48,356 nucleotides of DNA from Chthonomonas sp. UBA2785 (GTDB lineage: Bacteria; Armatimonadota; Fimbriimonadia; Fimbriimonadales; Fimbriimonadaceae): positions 1-48,356 of the forward strand of contig DEIB01000027.1 in the NCBI GenBank assembly GCA_002352215.1, read 5' to 3'. Position 1 is the stretch's first letter. Every line of letters starts with the position of its first letter. The notes under the pieces are model-generated. The model saw only the letters and a list, made by a program, of their open reading frames with translations. It had not been told where the DNA came from and ran no database searches. This document shows, piece by piece, positions 30,582-38,933 of this stretch. The position numbers and the translations under genes are program-made.

Positions 30582-32842
30582 GCCAAGAACCCAAATGTCC
30601 GCACGCATCGCGATTCCAACTGCCCCTGGCCGGCGGCGGAACGCAAAACCGCCACTGGTGGCCCAACCAGTTGCCGCTGGAAATTCTGCACCAGCACTCG
30701 GAGAAGTCCAATCCGCTGGGGAGTGACTTCAACTACCGCGAGGCCTTCGCCAAGCTGGACTACGAGGCTCTGAAGGAAGACCTGCGCCAGTTGATGACGG
30801 ACTCGCAGGAGTGGTGGCCGGCGGACTTCGGGCACTACGGGCCGCAGTTCATCCGCATGTCTTGGCACGCGGCGGGTACCTACCGCATCGGCGATGGGCG
30901 CGGGGGCGGCGGACGCGGACAGCAGCGCTTTGCCCCGCTCAATAGCTGGCCGGACAACGTGAACATCGATAAGTCGCGCCGCCTGCTGTGGCCGATCAAG
31001 CAGAAGTACGGCCAGAGCATCTCGTGGGCGGACTTGCTTATCCTGGCCGGGAACGTGGCGCTGGAGACGATGGGGCTCAAGACGTACGGCTTCAGCGGCG
31101 GCCGCGAAGACACCTGGGAGCCCGACCAAGACGTCTACTGGGGCGCGGAAGACAAGTGGCTGGGCGGTGACATCCGCTACGCCCAGGGCGGCGCTGAGGG
31201 CGTGGACAAGGCGGGCGGCGTGACCGTGACTGAAGAGGAGGGCGCCGAGCCCAAGGGGCGGTTCTTGGAGAATCCGCTCGGGGCCGTGCAGATGGGCCTC
31301 ATCTACGTGAACCCGGAAGGGCCGGAAGGCAACCCCGACCCGGTGGCGGCTGCCCATGACATCCGGGAGACCTTTGCGCGCATGGCCATGAACGACGAGG
31401 AAACCGTTGCCCTCATCGCCGGTGGGCACACCTTTGGCAAGTGCCACGGTGCGGGTCCGGTGGACCACGTGGGCGCGGAACCGGAAGGCGCCAGCATGGC
31501 CGAGCAAGGCTTCGGGTGGACCAGCAGCTACGGCACCGGCCACGGGGCCGCCGCCATCACCAGCGGCCTGGAAGTGACCTGGACCAAGACCCCGACGAAG
31601 TGGAGCCAAAACTTCTTTGAGAACCTGTTTGGGTTCGAATGGGAGCTGACTAAGAGCCCGGCTGGCGCGCACCAGTGGGTGGCCAAGGACAGCGAGGCCA
31701 TCATCCCCGATGCCCATATTCCGGGCCAGTTCCACCGCCCGACGATGCTGACGACGGATCTCTCGTTGCGCTTCGATCCCGCCTACGAAAAGATCTCTCG
31801 GCGATTCCTGGAGAACCCGGATGAGTTTGCGGATGCGTTCGCCCGGGCGTGGTTCAAGCTCACCCACCGCGATCTTGGGCCGCGCTCGCGCTACATCGGC
31901 CCCGAAGTGCCCTCCGAAGACCTGATCTGGCAGGACCCGGTTCCGGCTGTAGACCACGCTCTGATCGATGACACCGACGCCGAAACTCTGAAGGCCAAGA
32001 TCAAAGCCAGCGGCCTGACCCCCAGCGAACTGGTGGGCACGGCCTGGGCTTCGGCCTCGACGTTCCGGGGTTCGGACAAGCGGGGCGGCGCCAACGGCGC
32101 GCGCATTCGCCTGGAGCCGCAGCGCAACTGGGCGGTGAACCAGCCTGCGCAACTGGGCCGGGTGCTGGGCGTGCTGGAAGGCATCCAGGCCGAGTTCAAT
32201 CAGTCGGCGGCGGGCGGCAAGCGCGTCAGCCTGGCTGACCTCATCGTGCTGGCCGGCAATGCGGGGATTGAACTCGCAGCGGCCGCCGCCGGCGAGAAGG
32301 TCAGCGTGCCGTTCACGCCCGGCCACACCGATGCCACGCCGGAGCAGACCGATGTCGATTCGTTTGCGGTGCTGGAACCGCAGGCCGATGGCTTCCGCAA
32401 CTACCAGCGCACGGCCTTCGCCGTGCCCGCCGAAGCCCTGCTACTGGACAAGGCGCAACTGCTCACGCTCACCGCGCCCGAGATGACGGTGCTGGTGGGC
32501 GGCCTGCGCGCCATCAACATCAACACCGGTGGCAGCCTGCACGGCGTGTTCACGCAGCGTCCGGGGGCCCTGACCAACGATTTCTTCGTGAATCTATTGA
32601 GCATGGACACCACCTGGACCGAAATTGATGCTGTGAACGGCCTCTTTGAGGGCCGCGATCGCCAGTCGGGGGCCGTGCGATGGACGGCCACGCGCGCCGA
32701 TCTGGTGTTTGGTTCCAACTCGGTGCTGCGGGCACTAGCCGAGGTCTACGGCAGCGCGGATGGTCAGCCGAAGTTCATGCAGGATTTCATCCAGGCGTGG
32801 ACGAAGGTGATGAACCTAGACCGCTTCGACGTCGCCCGCTAA
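30578..32842 (+). CDS. katG: Catalase-peroxidase KatG
   Basis: A 754-aa bifunctional heme catalase-peroxidase, full length for the family. The distal site R93, W96, H97 lies in FIRMSWHAAGTYR. The partners of the Met-Tyr-Trp cofactor are Y243 (GLIYVNPEGPEG) and M269 (ETFARMAMND). Proximal His284 lies in LIAGGHTFGKCHG. The C-terminal duplicated domain (about 430-754) begins around the DLIWQDPVPA block. It removes hydrogen peroxide in the cytoplasm. It is translationally coupled to the Fur-family gene through an ATGA overlap, so it is induced when that repressor is released. No signal peptide. Confidence 0.97.
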   Translation: MSQEPKCPHASRFQLPLAGGGTQNRHWWPNQLPLEILHQHSEKSNPLGSDFNYREAFAKLDYEALKEDLRQLMTDSQEWWPADFGHYGPQFIRMSWHAAGTYRIGDGRGGGGRGQQRFAPLNSWPDNVNIDKSRRLLWPIKQKYGQSISWADLLILAGNVALETMGLKTYGFSGGREDTWEPDQDVYWGAEDKWLGGDIRYAQGGAEGVDKAGGVTVTEEEGAEPKGRFLENPLGAVQMGLIYVNPEGPEGNPDPVAAAHDIRETFARMAMNDEETVALIAGGHTFGKCHGAGPVDHVGAEPEGASMAEQGFGWTSSYGTGHGAAAITSGLEVTWTKTPTKWSQNFFENLFGFEWELTKSPAGAHQWVAKDSEAIIPDAHIPGQFHRPTMLTTDLSLRFDPAYEKISRRFLENPDEFADAFARAWFKLTHRDLGPRSRYIGPEVPSEDLIWQDPVPAVDHALIDDTDAETLKAKIKASGLTPSELVGTAWASASTFRGSDKRGGANGARIRLEPQRNWAVNQPAQLGRVLGVLEGIQAEFNQSAAGGKRVSLADLIVLAGNAGIELAAAAAGEKVSVPFTPGHTDATPEQTDVDSFAVLEPQADGFRNYQRTAFAVPAEALLLDKAQLLTLTAPEMTVLVGGLRAININTGGSLHGVFTQRPGALTNDFFVNLLSMDTTWTEIDAVNGLFEGRDRQSGAVRWTATRADLVFGSNSVLRALAEVYGSADGQPKFMQDFIQAWTKVMNLDRFDVAR

Positions 32843-32937
32843 GCGGGCGGGTAATCCTGGCCTCGGGGGTCTTTGGCCTCCGGGGCCGTATTGGGCATAA
32901 TCATCCTCTCAAAGTGCACAGGGGAGTGGCACGGCGC

Positions 32938-33447
32938 ATGAGAATCATCATCTTAGGGAATTCGGGGTCGGGAAAGAGCACGCTCGCCCGGGAGATCAAG
33001 CTTCGGAAGGATGTGCCGGTGCTGAGTCTGGATGATGTGGCGTTTGCCTCGGAGGCGGTCCGTCGCCCTGTGGAAGGGAGCCTGGCCGATGTGCGTACGT
33101 TTATCTGGCAGCATTCAAACTGGGTAATTGAAGGCTGCTACGCGGACCTGATCGAAGGCATTCTTGATGAAGCGGACGCCCTCCTGTTCCTCAACCCAGG
33201 AGTCGAACAGAGCGTCGAAAATTGCCTGAATCGACCATGGGAGCCAGAGAAGTTCGCCTCGCTGGAAGATCAAAATCGGTATCTGGAGCCTTTGATAGCT
33301 TGGGTGCGAGAGTACGAAACCCGGACGGACGAATTCGGACTGCAAAGTCACCGTGAGCTGTTTGAACGATTCGCTGGACCGAAGGTTGAGTTCACGAACC
33401 TGGACCAAGTTGCTGGCTGGTTGAACAACCTTACGGGCAGCGCTTAG
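32938..33447 (+). CDS. P-loop kinase-like protein (adenylate kinase-type)
   Basis: A 169-aa small nucleotide kinase-like protein. It begins MRIIILGNSGSGKST (Walker A, residues 7-15), then VPVLSLDDVAFASEAVRR, an NWVIEGCYADLIE strand-helix with the Walker B-like position, ADALLFLNPG, and a C-terminal VEFTNLDQVAGWLNNL. This is the plan of shikimate- or adenylate-kinase-like proteins found as orphan genes; the substrate is unknown. ATG 32938 is chosen. A GTG 12 nt upstream is in frame, and an AGGGGAG stretch lies before it. Its stop overlaps the stop region of the convergent DUF1905 gene. Confidence 0.78.
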   Translation: MRIIILGNSGSGKSTLAREIKLRKDVPVLSLDDVAFASEAVRRPVEGSLADVRTFIWQHSNWVIEGCYADLIEGILDEADALLFLNPGVEQSVENCLNRPWEPEKFASLEDQNRYLEPLIAWVREYETRTDEFGLQSHRELFERFAGPKVEFTNLDQVAGWLNNLTGSA

Positions 33448-33734
33448 CCCGAACCGAGCCGCACCGTGCCCACCACCACGGAATCCACCGTCAGGTTCTC
33501 GGCGCGTTGCAGGTCTACTTTGAGCGGCACGAGATAGCCCCCGTGCTTGGGCATCAGGCTCGTTTTCACCGTGGTGTCCCCCACGGTCACCGTGCAGGTG
33601 ATGCATCCCCAGCCGTAGCTCAGCTCCCGGGCCACGGCCCGCACCTGCGCGGCGGCTTCTTCGGGCAGGCGGGCAAAGAGGAACGGCGCGGGGCCTCGCC
33701 ACTCAAAGGCCACCGCTTCAAAGGGGATTTCCAT
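33444..33734 (-). CDS. DUF1905 protein, 96 aa
   Basis: A small beta-rich protein of the DUF1905 family: FEAVAFEWRGPAPFLFARLP, AAQVRAVARELSYGWG, then CTVTVGDTTVKTSLMPK and GGYLVPLKVDLQRAENLTVD. The FEWRGP...YGWG...TSL.PK.GGYL.P.K pattern is diagnostic. The function of the family is unknown. GTG 33737 directly precedes the ATG, and TAAACT lies 9 nt before that GTG, predicting a very short or absent leader. The gene overlaps the convergent kinase-like gene tail to tail. Confidence 0.85.
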   Translation of the reverse strand: MEIPFEAVAFEWRGPAPFLFARLPEEAAAQVRAVARELSYGWGCITCTVTVGDTTVKTSLMPKHGGYLVPLKVDLQRAENLTVDSVVVGTVRLGSG

Positions 33735-33819
33735 CACGGTCGCCCGAGTTTAGCGGAACGTGGTCATAGCCAACCTTGGGGGTCCAGCAACCCAACCCTT
33801 TGCCCCCGCGTATTCCCGG

Positions 33820-34191
33820 ATGAAGATGGCCGCATGCGAAATGAGCCCCCCGAGCAAACGGGCGTACATCAGCGCCGTCGGCGAAGAGCTCGTCAAACGG
33901 CACGGCAAGAAGAAACACTACGACCCCGCGGATATCCGCACGGCCTCTCTGGCCCGGGGCTTTGCCATTGATTACGTTTGTTGGGCGCACGCGGTGTTCG
34001 CCACTCCGGGCGACTTCAAAGCTTTGCACGACGCCCTGGGAGAAGCCTGCAACTACACCGCGATGCGGGCTGAGGTCTTGAAGGACCTCTCGGGCGGTTC
34101 GTTCCAGTGGCCTGACGTGGATCTTTCGTGGCTAGATTGGCCGGATATTGACCTTTCCGGCATCTTCGATTGGTTCCCTTGGAATCCGTAA
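33820..34191 (+). CDS. Hypothetical protein with WPD-DLS repeats, 123 aa
   Basis: Unrecognised soluble protein. The basic N-terminal half (SKRAYISAVGEELVKRHGKK, HYDPADIRTASLA) leads to a helical middle (FAIDYVCWAHAVFATP, FKALHDALGEACNYTAMRAE). The C-terminal ~28 residues are a near-tandem aromatic/acidic repeat, FQWPDVDLSWLDWPDIDLS, ending DWFPWNP. This may be a membrane-surface or protein-binding tail. The start is uncertain: ATGs at 33820, 33826 and 33841 are in frame, none has a good Shine-Dalgarno sequence, and TATTCC lies 3 or 9 nt before the first two. GC3 bias supports coding. Confidence 0.6.
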   Translation: MKMAACEMSPPSKRAYISAVGEELVKRHGKKKHYDPADIRTASLARGFAIDYVCWAHAVFATPGDFKALHDALGEACNYTAMRAEVLKDLSGGSFQWPDVDLSWLDWPDIDLSGIFDWFPWNP

Positions 34192-34198
34192 GTCGGCT

Positions 34199-35443
34199 CT
34201 ACGATCGCACGAGTTCAAAAGCTGATTCGCCCGCGACAAACCCGGTGGCAAAGGCCGCCTGCAGGTTGTAGCCGCCCACCGGCCCGGCGATATCCAGAAT
34301 CTCTCCGCACAGAAAGAGGTTCGACACGAACTGACTCTGCATGGTCTGCGGGTTCACTTCGTCCAGGCTCACGCCCCCCGCCACCACTTCGCCCTTCGGC
34401 AATATCACCTCGCGCACGGCCCCTAAGGGGAACCCCTTCAGTCCGTTAAGCAAGCGATTGCGCACCTTGGTCGGGGTTTGCGCCATGGGCGTGTTTGCGG
34501 GGATCTCAAGCTCCTTGAGCATGCCTTCCAGGAAACGCTCCGGCCCAAAGGGTTCTAGCCAAGTCGCCACTTGCCGCCGGGGATTTTCCTTTGCATAGGC
34601 CAAGAACCGCTCCGTCAGTTCCTCAAAGCTAAGGTCCGGAACCACGTCCACCTCCAGCGCGACCGGCGCTTGGGAAATGTGTTCGCTGACTTCGCGGCTA
34701 ATGCCCAGGCAGCACGGCCCACTGATGCCCCGGTGCGTAAAGAGGAGGTCACCCCGCCACTGGGTAAACGCTTTGCTCTGCCGCCCGCGCAACACGCAGT
34801 CACGGAGCGCAATTCCAGCCCAGTCTTCGCGCATCTCGCGCAAGTGAATGGGAGCCAGGGCCGCCATGGTCGTCACAATGCGGTGCCCCAGGGACCGCGC
34901 CCACGGCCAGCCGTCGCCGGTCGTGCCGGAGTTCGGATAAGAGGAGCCCCCCGTGCACAGCACCACGGCCCCCGCTTCCACCGGGCCTTGCTCGGTCAGC
35001 ACTTGGCTAATCTCGGTTCCCGCCCGTTCAAAACCCGTCACTGGGCACTCCAAGCGAATGTCCACCCCGGCCTCCCGCAAGTACGAACGCAGAATCGCCA
35101 CCACATCCTTGGCGGTGCCGTGAGTAGGGAAGATACGCCCGTCCGGGCGAGTGTAGACCTCGAGGCCCCGTGAGGTCAGCATGTCCACAATCACGTGGTT
35201 AGGGAAGCGGTAACAAGCCGGGCGGATGAAGCGGGCTTCGTTCGGGCGGAACGCCCGCAACACATCCTCCAACGGGCCGTCGTGGGTGATGTTGCACTTG
35301 CCCCCGCCCGAGATGAGAATCTTGGTGCCCAGGCGGTTGGTTTTCTCTAGCAGGATGACGGGCGCCCCCAGGGTGGCAGCGCGCCAAGCCGCCATGATGC
35401 CGGCGGCTCCGGCCCCCACCACCACGACGGGCTTGTTGCTCAT
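34199..35443 (-). CDS. BaiN/HI0933-family FAD-dependent oxidoreductase
   Basis: A 414-aa flavoprotein. The N-terminal dinucleotide-binding motif is VVVGAGAAGIMAAWRA, with VILLEKTNRLGTKILISGGG and KCNITH, the signature of the HI0933/BaiN family. A second FAD block is VVLCTGGSSYPNSGTTGDGW, and the C-terminal LFLCGEILDIAGPVGGYNLQ and AAFATGFVAG close the Rossmann fold. Members are called NAD(P)/FAD-dependent oxidoreductases; BaiN reduces bile-acid intermediates, but most have unknown substrates. TAAACT (35450-35455) lies 6 nt before the ATG in the 16-bp gap after the helicase gene, so it has a candidate promoter of its own despite the close spacing. Confidence 0.9.
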   Translation of the reverse strand: MSNKPVVVVGAGAAGIMAAWRAATLGAPVILLEKTNRLGTKILISGGGKCNITHDGPLEDVLRAFRPNEARFIRPACYRFPNHVIVDMLTSRGLEVYTRPDGRIFPTHGTAKDVVAILRSYLREAGVDIRLECPVTGFERAGTEISQVLTEQGPVEAGAVVLCTGGSSYPNSGTTGDGWPWARSLGHRIVTTMAALAPIHLREMREDWAGIALRDCVLRGRQSKAFTQWRGDLLFTHRGISGPCCLGISREVSEHISQAPVALEVDVVPDLSFEELTERFLAYAKENPRRQVATWLEPFGPERFLEGMLKELEIPANTPMAQTPTKVRNRLLNGLKGFPLGAVREVILPKGEVVAGGVSLDEVNPQTMQSQFVSNLFLCGEILDIAGPVGGYNLQAAFATGFVAGESAFELVRS

Positions 35444-35449
35444 CCCGCT

Positions 35450-35455
35450 AGTTTA
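35450..35455 (-). promoter_or_regulatory. Candidate -10 box (TAAACT), leaderless
   Basis: TAAACT on the minus strand ends 6 nt before the ATG at 35443, within the 16-bp gap after the helicase gene. The upstream part of any promoter would lie inside the helicase coding end. Confidence 0.5.
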
Positions 35456-35459
35456 GAAC

Positions 35460-36674
35460 TTAGCCTCGGCGACAGCTGCGGGCGCTGCGCTGGGATTGGA
35501 ACACAAAGTTCTGGCGAGCATTGCGCGCCGGGAAGGCACGCGGCATATGCACCACTGGGGCCGGCGGGGCGGCATCCGGGTTGGTCACCGGGATGGCCTG
35601 CTTCAGCACACGCTCGATGGCGCGCACTTCCTTGGCCTGCTCCGGCGTGGCGAGGGTGATCGCGCGGCCCGAGTGTCCGGCGCGGCCCGTGCGGCCAATG
35701 CGGTGCACGTAGTCCTCGGGGTTATCCGGCAGGTCGTAGTTGACAACCAGTTCAATCTCCTTCACGTCAATGCCGCGCGCGGCAATATCAGTGGCAACCA
35801 TCACACGGTAGCGGCCGGACTTGAACCCGGTGAGGGCGTCCTTGCGCTGGGCCATGGTGCGGTCAGAGTGAATTTCGCAGGCCGAATGATTCGCCGTGCG
35901 CAGGGCTTTGGCGACCTTGCGGGCGCCGTGGCGGGTGCGGGCGAACACCAGCACCGTGCCGGCGTGTTCTTCCAGCAAGTAATTCAGCGCTTCCGGCTTG
36001 TTGGCGTGCGGGATGTAAGTGACTTCCTGCTGAATGCGCTCCACCGGGGTGCCAGCCGGGGTCACTTCCACCGTCTCCGGATCTTCCATGAACTCCTCGG
36101 AGAGCTTGCGCACTTCGGGCGGCATGGTGGCCGAGAACATCATGGTTTGGCGGCGCGGCGGCGTGGCGGCCAGGATGCGGCGGATGGCCGGTGCGAAGCC
36201 CATATCCAGCATGCGGTCCGCTTCGTCCAGCACCACAATGCCGGCGTGGCGGAGGTTCACCGAGCGGCGATCCATGTGGTCAATCAGACGACCCGGGGTG
36301 GCGACCACCACTTGCGGGCGGGCGCGCAGGGCGTGCACTTGCTGGTTGATGCTGGCACCGCCAATGATGAGGGCCGTGCTCACGCCGAGCTTGTGCAGCG
36401 TTTCTTCAATCTGCATGGCCAGTTCGCGAGTCGGGGCGAGGACGAGGCCAAATTCTGTGGGGCGGAGTCGCTCCAGCATGGGCAGGCTAAAGGCCAGCGT
36501 CTTACCGGTGCCCGTCTGGGCGATCCCAATGACGTCCACACCCTTCAGGGCGATGGGGACAGCCCCGGACTGAATAGGGGTGGGGGACTGGAACTTGAGC
36601 GCGGAAACCTTAGCGAAAACTTTGGGGGAGAGGCCGAGTTGATCGAAGCCGAGGGTGAGGGAAATGGTAGGCAT
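35460..36674 (-). CDS. rhlE: DEAD-box RNA helicase (RhlE-like)
   Basis: A 404-aa DEAD-box helicase with the complete motif set: Q-motif region FQSPTPIQ, motif I AQTGTGKT, Ia PTRELA, Ib TPGR, II DEAD, III SAT, the domain-2 motifs VLVFARTRHGA and TDIAARGID, and VI HRIGRTGRAG. A short basic C-terminal tail (about 40 residues, ending SARSCRRG) replaces long RGG extensions. It unwinds RNA in ribosome assembly or mRNA turnover, often with RNase E or under cold. ATG 36674 is chosen over a frame from 36710 because the helicase fold begins there. RhlE-type is the best subfamily fit but not certain. Confidence 0.92.
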   Translation of the reverse strand: MPTISLTLGFDQLGLSPKVFAKVSALKFQSPTPIQSGAVPIALKGVDVIGIAQTGTGKTLAFSLPMLERLRPTEFGLVLAPTRELAMQIEETLHKLGVSTALIIGGASINQQVHALRARPQVVVATPGRLIDHMDRRSVNLRHAGIVVLDEADRMLDMGFAPAIRRILAATPPRRQTMMFSATMPPEVRKLSEEFMEDPETVEVTPAGTPVERIQQEVTYIPHANKPEALNYLLEEHAGTVLVFARTRHGARKVAKALRTANHSACEIHSDRTMAQRKDALTGFKSGRYRVMVATDIAARGIDVKEIELVVNYDLPDNPEDYVHRIGRTGRAGHSGRAITLATPEQAKEVRAIERVLKQAIPVTNPDAAPPAPVVHMPRAFPARNARQNFVFQSQRSARSCRRG

Positions 36675-36738
36675 GAAAAGACCGAAGCTCCACAGCGTCG
36701 GCACGCACAATGATGACAGGTTCAGTTGAACTAAAGCT

Positions 36739-36760
36739 GGGCACCGGCGCCATTGTGCCC
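36739..36760 (-). terminator. Possible hairpin between sulfatase and helicase genes
   Basis: A perfect 6-bp stem (GGGCAC / GTGCCC) with a 10-nt loop, 17 bp downstream of the sulfatase stop. The T-rich tail is weak (CTTTAGTTC), so it may be a poor terminator of the sulfatase or part of the helicase 5' region. Confidence 0.4.
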
Positions 36761-36776
36761 GCGTAAAGACCCGGGG

Positions 36777-38270
36777 TTAGCCTCGGGATATGGCCAGGTT
36801 CACCTGAAAAATGAGGTCAGGATCCTCCTTTAGCCGCCGCATTTCTGCCACCAACTTGCGGGTGAGTTCGGCGCGGGTGGCGTTCGGGCCAAGCGACCAC
36901 AGGTTCTTTTGCTCGTATGGGTCAGCCACCACGTCAAACAGTTCCCACTCCTTCAAATCGTAGTAGTAGATCAACTTGTTGCGCTGCGTGGCAATGCCGA
37001 CCCAACGCGGCACCCGGTGGTCGGGGTCATCGCTTTCGTAGAAATGGCCGTAGGTGAGGTTGCGGTTGGTGAGGTCGGTTGGGCGCTGGGTCACGGGCCA
37101 AAGCGAGCGCCCTTGCATGTCTGCAGGCACCGCCACCCCGGCGGCTTCAAGAATGGTGGGGGCGAGGTCCACGTTGCTGGTGAGGGCGGTGGCCACCGCC
37201 GGCCGCAACCCCGGGCGGCGCATTATCAGCGGGGTGCCCGCGGAAGGTTCGTAGAACCAGCGCTTGTCGTACCACCCATTTTCGCCGAGGAAGAACCCTT
37301 GGTCCGAGGTGTAAATCACCACGGTGTTCTTGTCCTGGCCGGTGCGCCGCAGTTCGTCCAGGAGGGCGCCCACACCGTCATCCACGCTCTTCACGCAGCG
37401 CATGTAGTTGCGCAGGTAGCGCTGGTAGTTGGTGGCCAGCAGGTCGTTGCTGGCTTCCAGTTGCGCGGCGTAGGCTTGGTCTTGCGTGGCCCAGGCGGCT
37501 TGCCACTGCGCCAGTCGGTCGCCCTCCAGGGCCGGGGGAGCATATTGCACCATCAGGTCCTCTTGCAGCCGCATGTGCCGGTCAATCCGCATGCTGACTT
37601 GCGGGGCCATCGAGTTCAGGCCCGCGTAGTCGGTGCGCAGGGTGGGGGGCTCGGCGTAGGTTTTGTCCAGGAACAGCGACCACGTTGAGGGCGAAGGGAT
37701 GAAGTTGCGGTGCGGCGCCTTGTGCCCCACCATCAAGAAGAACGGCTTGGAGCGCGGCTGGCGCAACCACGCCAGCGACTTTTCGGTGATGATCTCGGTC
37801 ACGTACCCCGGGGTGGTCGTGCGGCCCTCGCGGGTGATGAAGACGGGGTCGTAGTACGCGCCCTGCCCGGGCAGCACGTCGAAATCATCGAAGCCCGTGG
37901 GGTCGCTTTGCAAGTGCCACTTGCCAATCACGGCCGTTTCGTAGCCTGCCGCTTGCAAGGCCTTGGGGAAGGTCGGTTGGTCGCCATCAAACGTCGTGGT
38001 GTTGTCGCGGTGCCCGTTGATGTGCGCGTGCTTGCCCGTCAGGATGGCGGCGCGGCTGGGGGCGCAGAGCGGGTTGGGGGTGTAGTGGCGGTCAAACCGG
38101 ACGCCCTCGCGGGCGAGCTGGTCGATATGGGGGGTCTGGATGTGCGGGGAACCATAAGCCGAGATCGCAGCCCGGGCGTGGTCGTCACTCACGATGAGGA
38201 GGATGTTCGGGGCCGCGTGGCTCGATGCAAATCCAAGCACGGCCAAGCCAACGAGAACACCCTTCAACAC
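36777..38270 (-). CDS. Secreted Cys-type sulfatase
   Basis: A 497-aa type I sulfatase with a signal peptide (KGVLVGLAVLGFASSHA). The metal-binding start NILLIVSDDHARAAISAYG (D29, D30) and the formylglycine motif LCAPSRAAILTGK with Cys69 are present, followed by AVIGKWHLQ and, further on, VIYTSDQGFFLGENGWYDKR. Cys69 must be converted to formylglycine by a maturation enzyme, which is not encoded in the window. It is expected to hydrolyse sulfate esters of glycans in the periplasm or outside; N-sulfoglucosamine or choline-type substrates cannot be distinguished. It starts at GTG, with TATCCT exactly 6 nt before it. Confidence 0.93.
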   Translation of the reverse strand: MLKGVLVGLAVLGFASSHAAPNILLIVSDDHARAAISAYGSPHIQTPHIDQLAREGVRFDRHYTPNPLCAPSRAAILTGKHAHINGHRDNTTTFDGDQPTFPKALQAAGYETAVIGKWHLQSDPTGFDDFDVLPGQGAYYDPVFITREGRTTTPGYVTEIITEKSLAWLRQPRSKPFFLMVGHKAPHRNFIPSPSTWSLFLDKTYAEPPTLRTDYAGLNSMAPQVSMRIDRHMRLQEDLMVQYAPPALEGDRLAQWQAAWATQDQAYAAQLEASNDLLATNYQRYLRNYMRCVKSVDDGVGALLDELRRTGQDKNTVVIYTSDQGFFLGENGWYDKRWFYEPSAGTPLIMRRPGLRPAVATALTSNVDLAPTILEAAGVAVPADMQGRSLWPVTQRPTDLTNRNLTYGHFYESDDPDHRVPRWVGIATQRNKLIYYYDLKEWELFDVVADPYEQKNLWSLGPNATRAELTRKLVAEMRRLKEDPDLIFQVNLAISRG

Positions 38271-38276
38271 GTACCT

Positions 38277-38282
38277 AGGATA
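38277..38282 (-). promoter_or_regulatory. Candidate -10 box (TATCCT) of the sulfatase, leaderless
   Basis: TATCCT ends 6 nt before the GTG at 38270, identical in sequence and spacing to the box of the acetyltransferase gene at 1363. It shares a 39-bp gap with the divergent promoter of the lipoprotein gene. Confidence 0.6.
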
Positions 38283-38296
38283 CCAATCGCTCCCGG

Positions 38297-38302
38297 TAAC
38301 AT
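38297..38302 (+). promoter_or_regulatory. Candidate -10 box (TAACAT) of the lipoprotein gene, leaderless
   Basis: TAACAT ends 7 nt before the GTG at 38310. Only 14 bp separate it from the opposing sulfatase -10 box, so the two promoters must overlap. Confidence 0.5.
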
Positions 38303-38309
38303 TCTCAGC

Positions 38310-38831
38310 GTGAAAATTGCCATCTCGGCCCTCACTATTCTTTCGCTTTTCGTGCTCATCGGTTGTGGTGCGCAGGAACCCACGGGCGTTCCCCCGACGG
38401 CCGCCACGGGCGGCACCACGGGCAGCACGGCCAGCCCCGCCACGCCGAGCGAACCGGTGGCCGGCGGCACGGAAGTTACCGAAGCCGAACTCGAAATGCC
38501 GTTCTATCCCGGCGCGACCCTCAAGGCTGGTTCGGCATTCGAAGTCGTGACGCCGTCCGAGGAGAACTACAGCGTGGTCTACACCACGGGGGATGAGCCG
38601 AGCAAGGTGGAAGCGTTCTACAAGGAAAAGTTCGCCGATGCCACTTTCGGGCCGCTCAACACAGCGGAAAAGGAAGGCTTCCTCATGAACAAGACCCTTC
38701 CGAGCGGAAAGAAGATCGCCCTCACGGCCTTGCGTACCAAGGGAAGCGCCGAAACAGAAGTCACCCTCTCTGCCGGTCTCGTGAAGTCAGAAGCCGGCAA
38801 GACGGAACCCGCCCCCGCCACCGGAAACTAA
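38310..38831 (+). CDS. Small lipoprotein, 173 aa
   Basis: The signal sequence KIAISALTILSLFVLIGC ends in a clear lipobox (LIGC). A Gly/Thr/Pro/Ser-rich linker of about 40 residues, typical of surface-exposed lipoproteins, follows. The folded part (MPFYPGATLKAGSAFEVVTP, YSVVYTTGDEPSKVEAFYKE, KKIALTALRTKGSAETEVTL) resembles small periplasmic domains in which a short helix follows a PFYPGA start. A function cannot be assigned. The GTG at 38310 directly begins the signal peptide. The frame is open far upstream on the opposite strand of the sulfatase gene, which is only its shadow. Confidence 0.85.
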   Translation: MKIAISALTILSLFVLIGCGAQEPTGVPPTAATGGTTGSTASPATPSEPVAGGTEVTEAELEMPFYPGATLKAGSAFEVVTPSEENYSVVYTTGDEPSKVEAFYKEKFADATFGPLNTAEKEGFLMNKTLPSGKKIALTALRTKGSAETEVTLSAGLVKSEAGKTEPAPATGN

Positions 38832-38890
38832 CCTCTGGTCAACCGGAACTGAACCCGCCCCGTGCGTCGGTAATAACCCCTGGGGGTAAT

Positions 38891-38922
38891 GTCCCCTTCG
38901 GAGAACGATCTCCGAAGGGGAC
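38891..38922 (+). promoter_or_regulatory. Perfect 14-bp hairpin just before the S9 peptidase gene
   Basis: Arms 38891-38904 and 38909-38922 (GTCCCCTTCGGAGA / TCTCCGAAGGGGAC) with the loop ACGA, ending 11 nt before the ATG at 38934. The 3' arm contains the only purine-rich ribosome-site candidate (GAAGGGG), so the folded RNA would hide it. No T-run follows, so it is not a standard terminator. An imperfect ACCCC-TG-GGGGT palindrome lies immediately upstream (38876-38887). Confidence 0.7.
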
Positions 38923-38933
38923 GACGCACCATC

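Noticed and set aside
30557..32326. 589-codon open frame antisense to katG
   Set aside because: A shadow of the GC-rich katG codons: low-complexity Val/Arg/Gly/His composition, no family features, and fully covered by a certain gene.
35496..36713. 405-codon open frame antisense to the DEAD-box helicase gene
   Set aside because: His/Gly/Arg-rich composition typical of antisense frames in GC-rich DNA; the helicase has every family motif.
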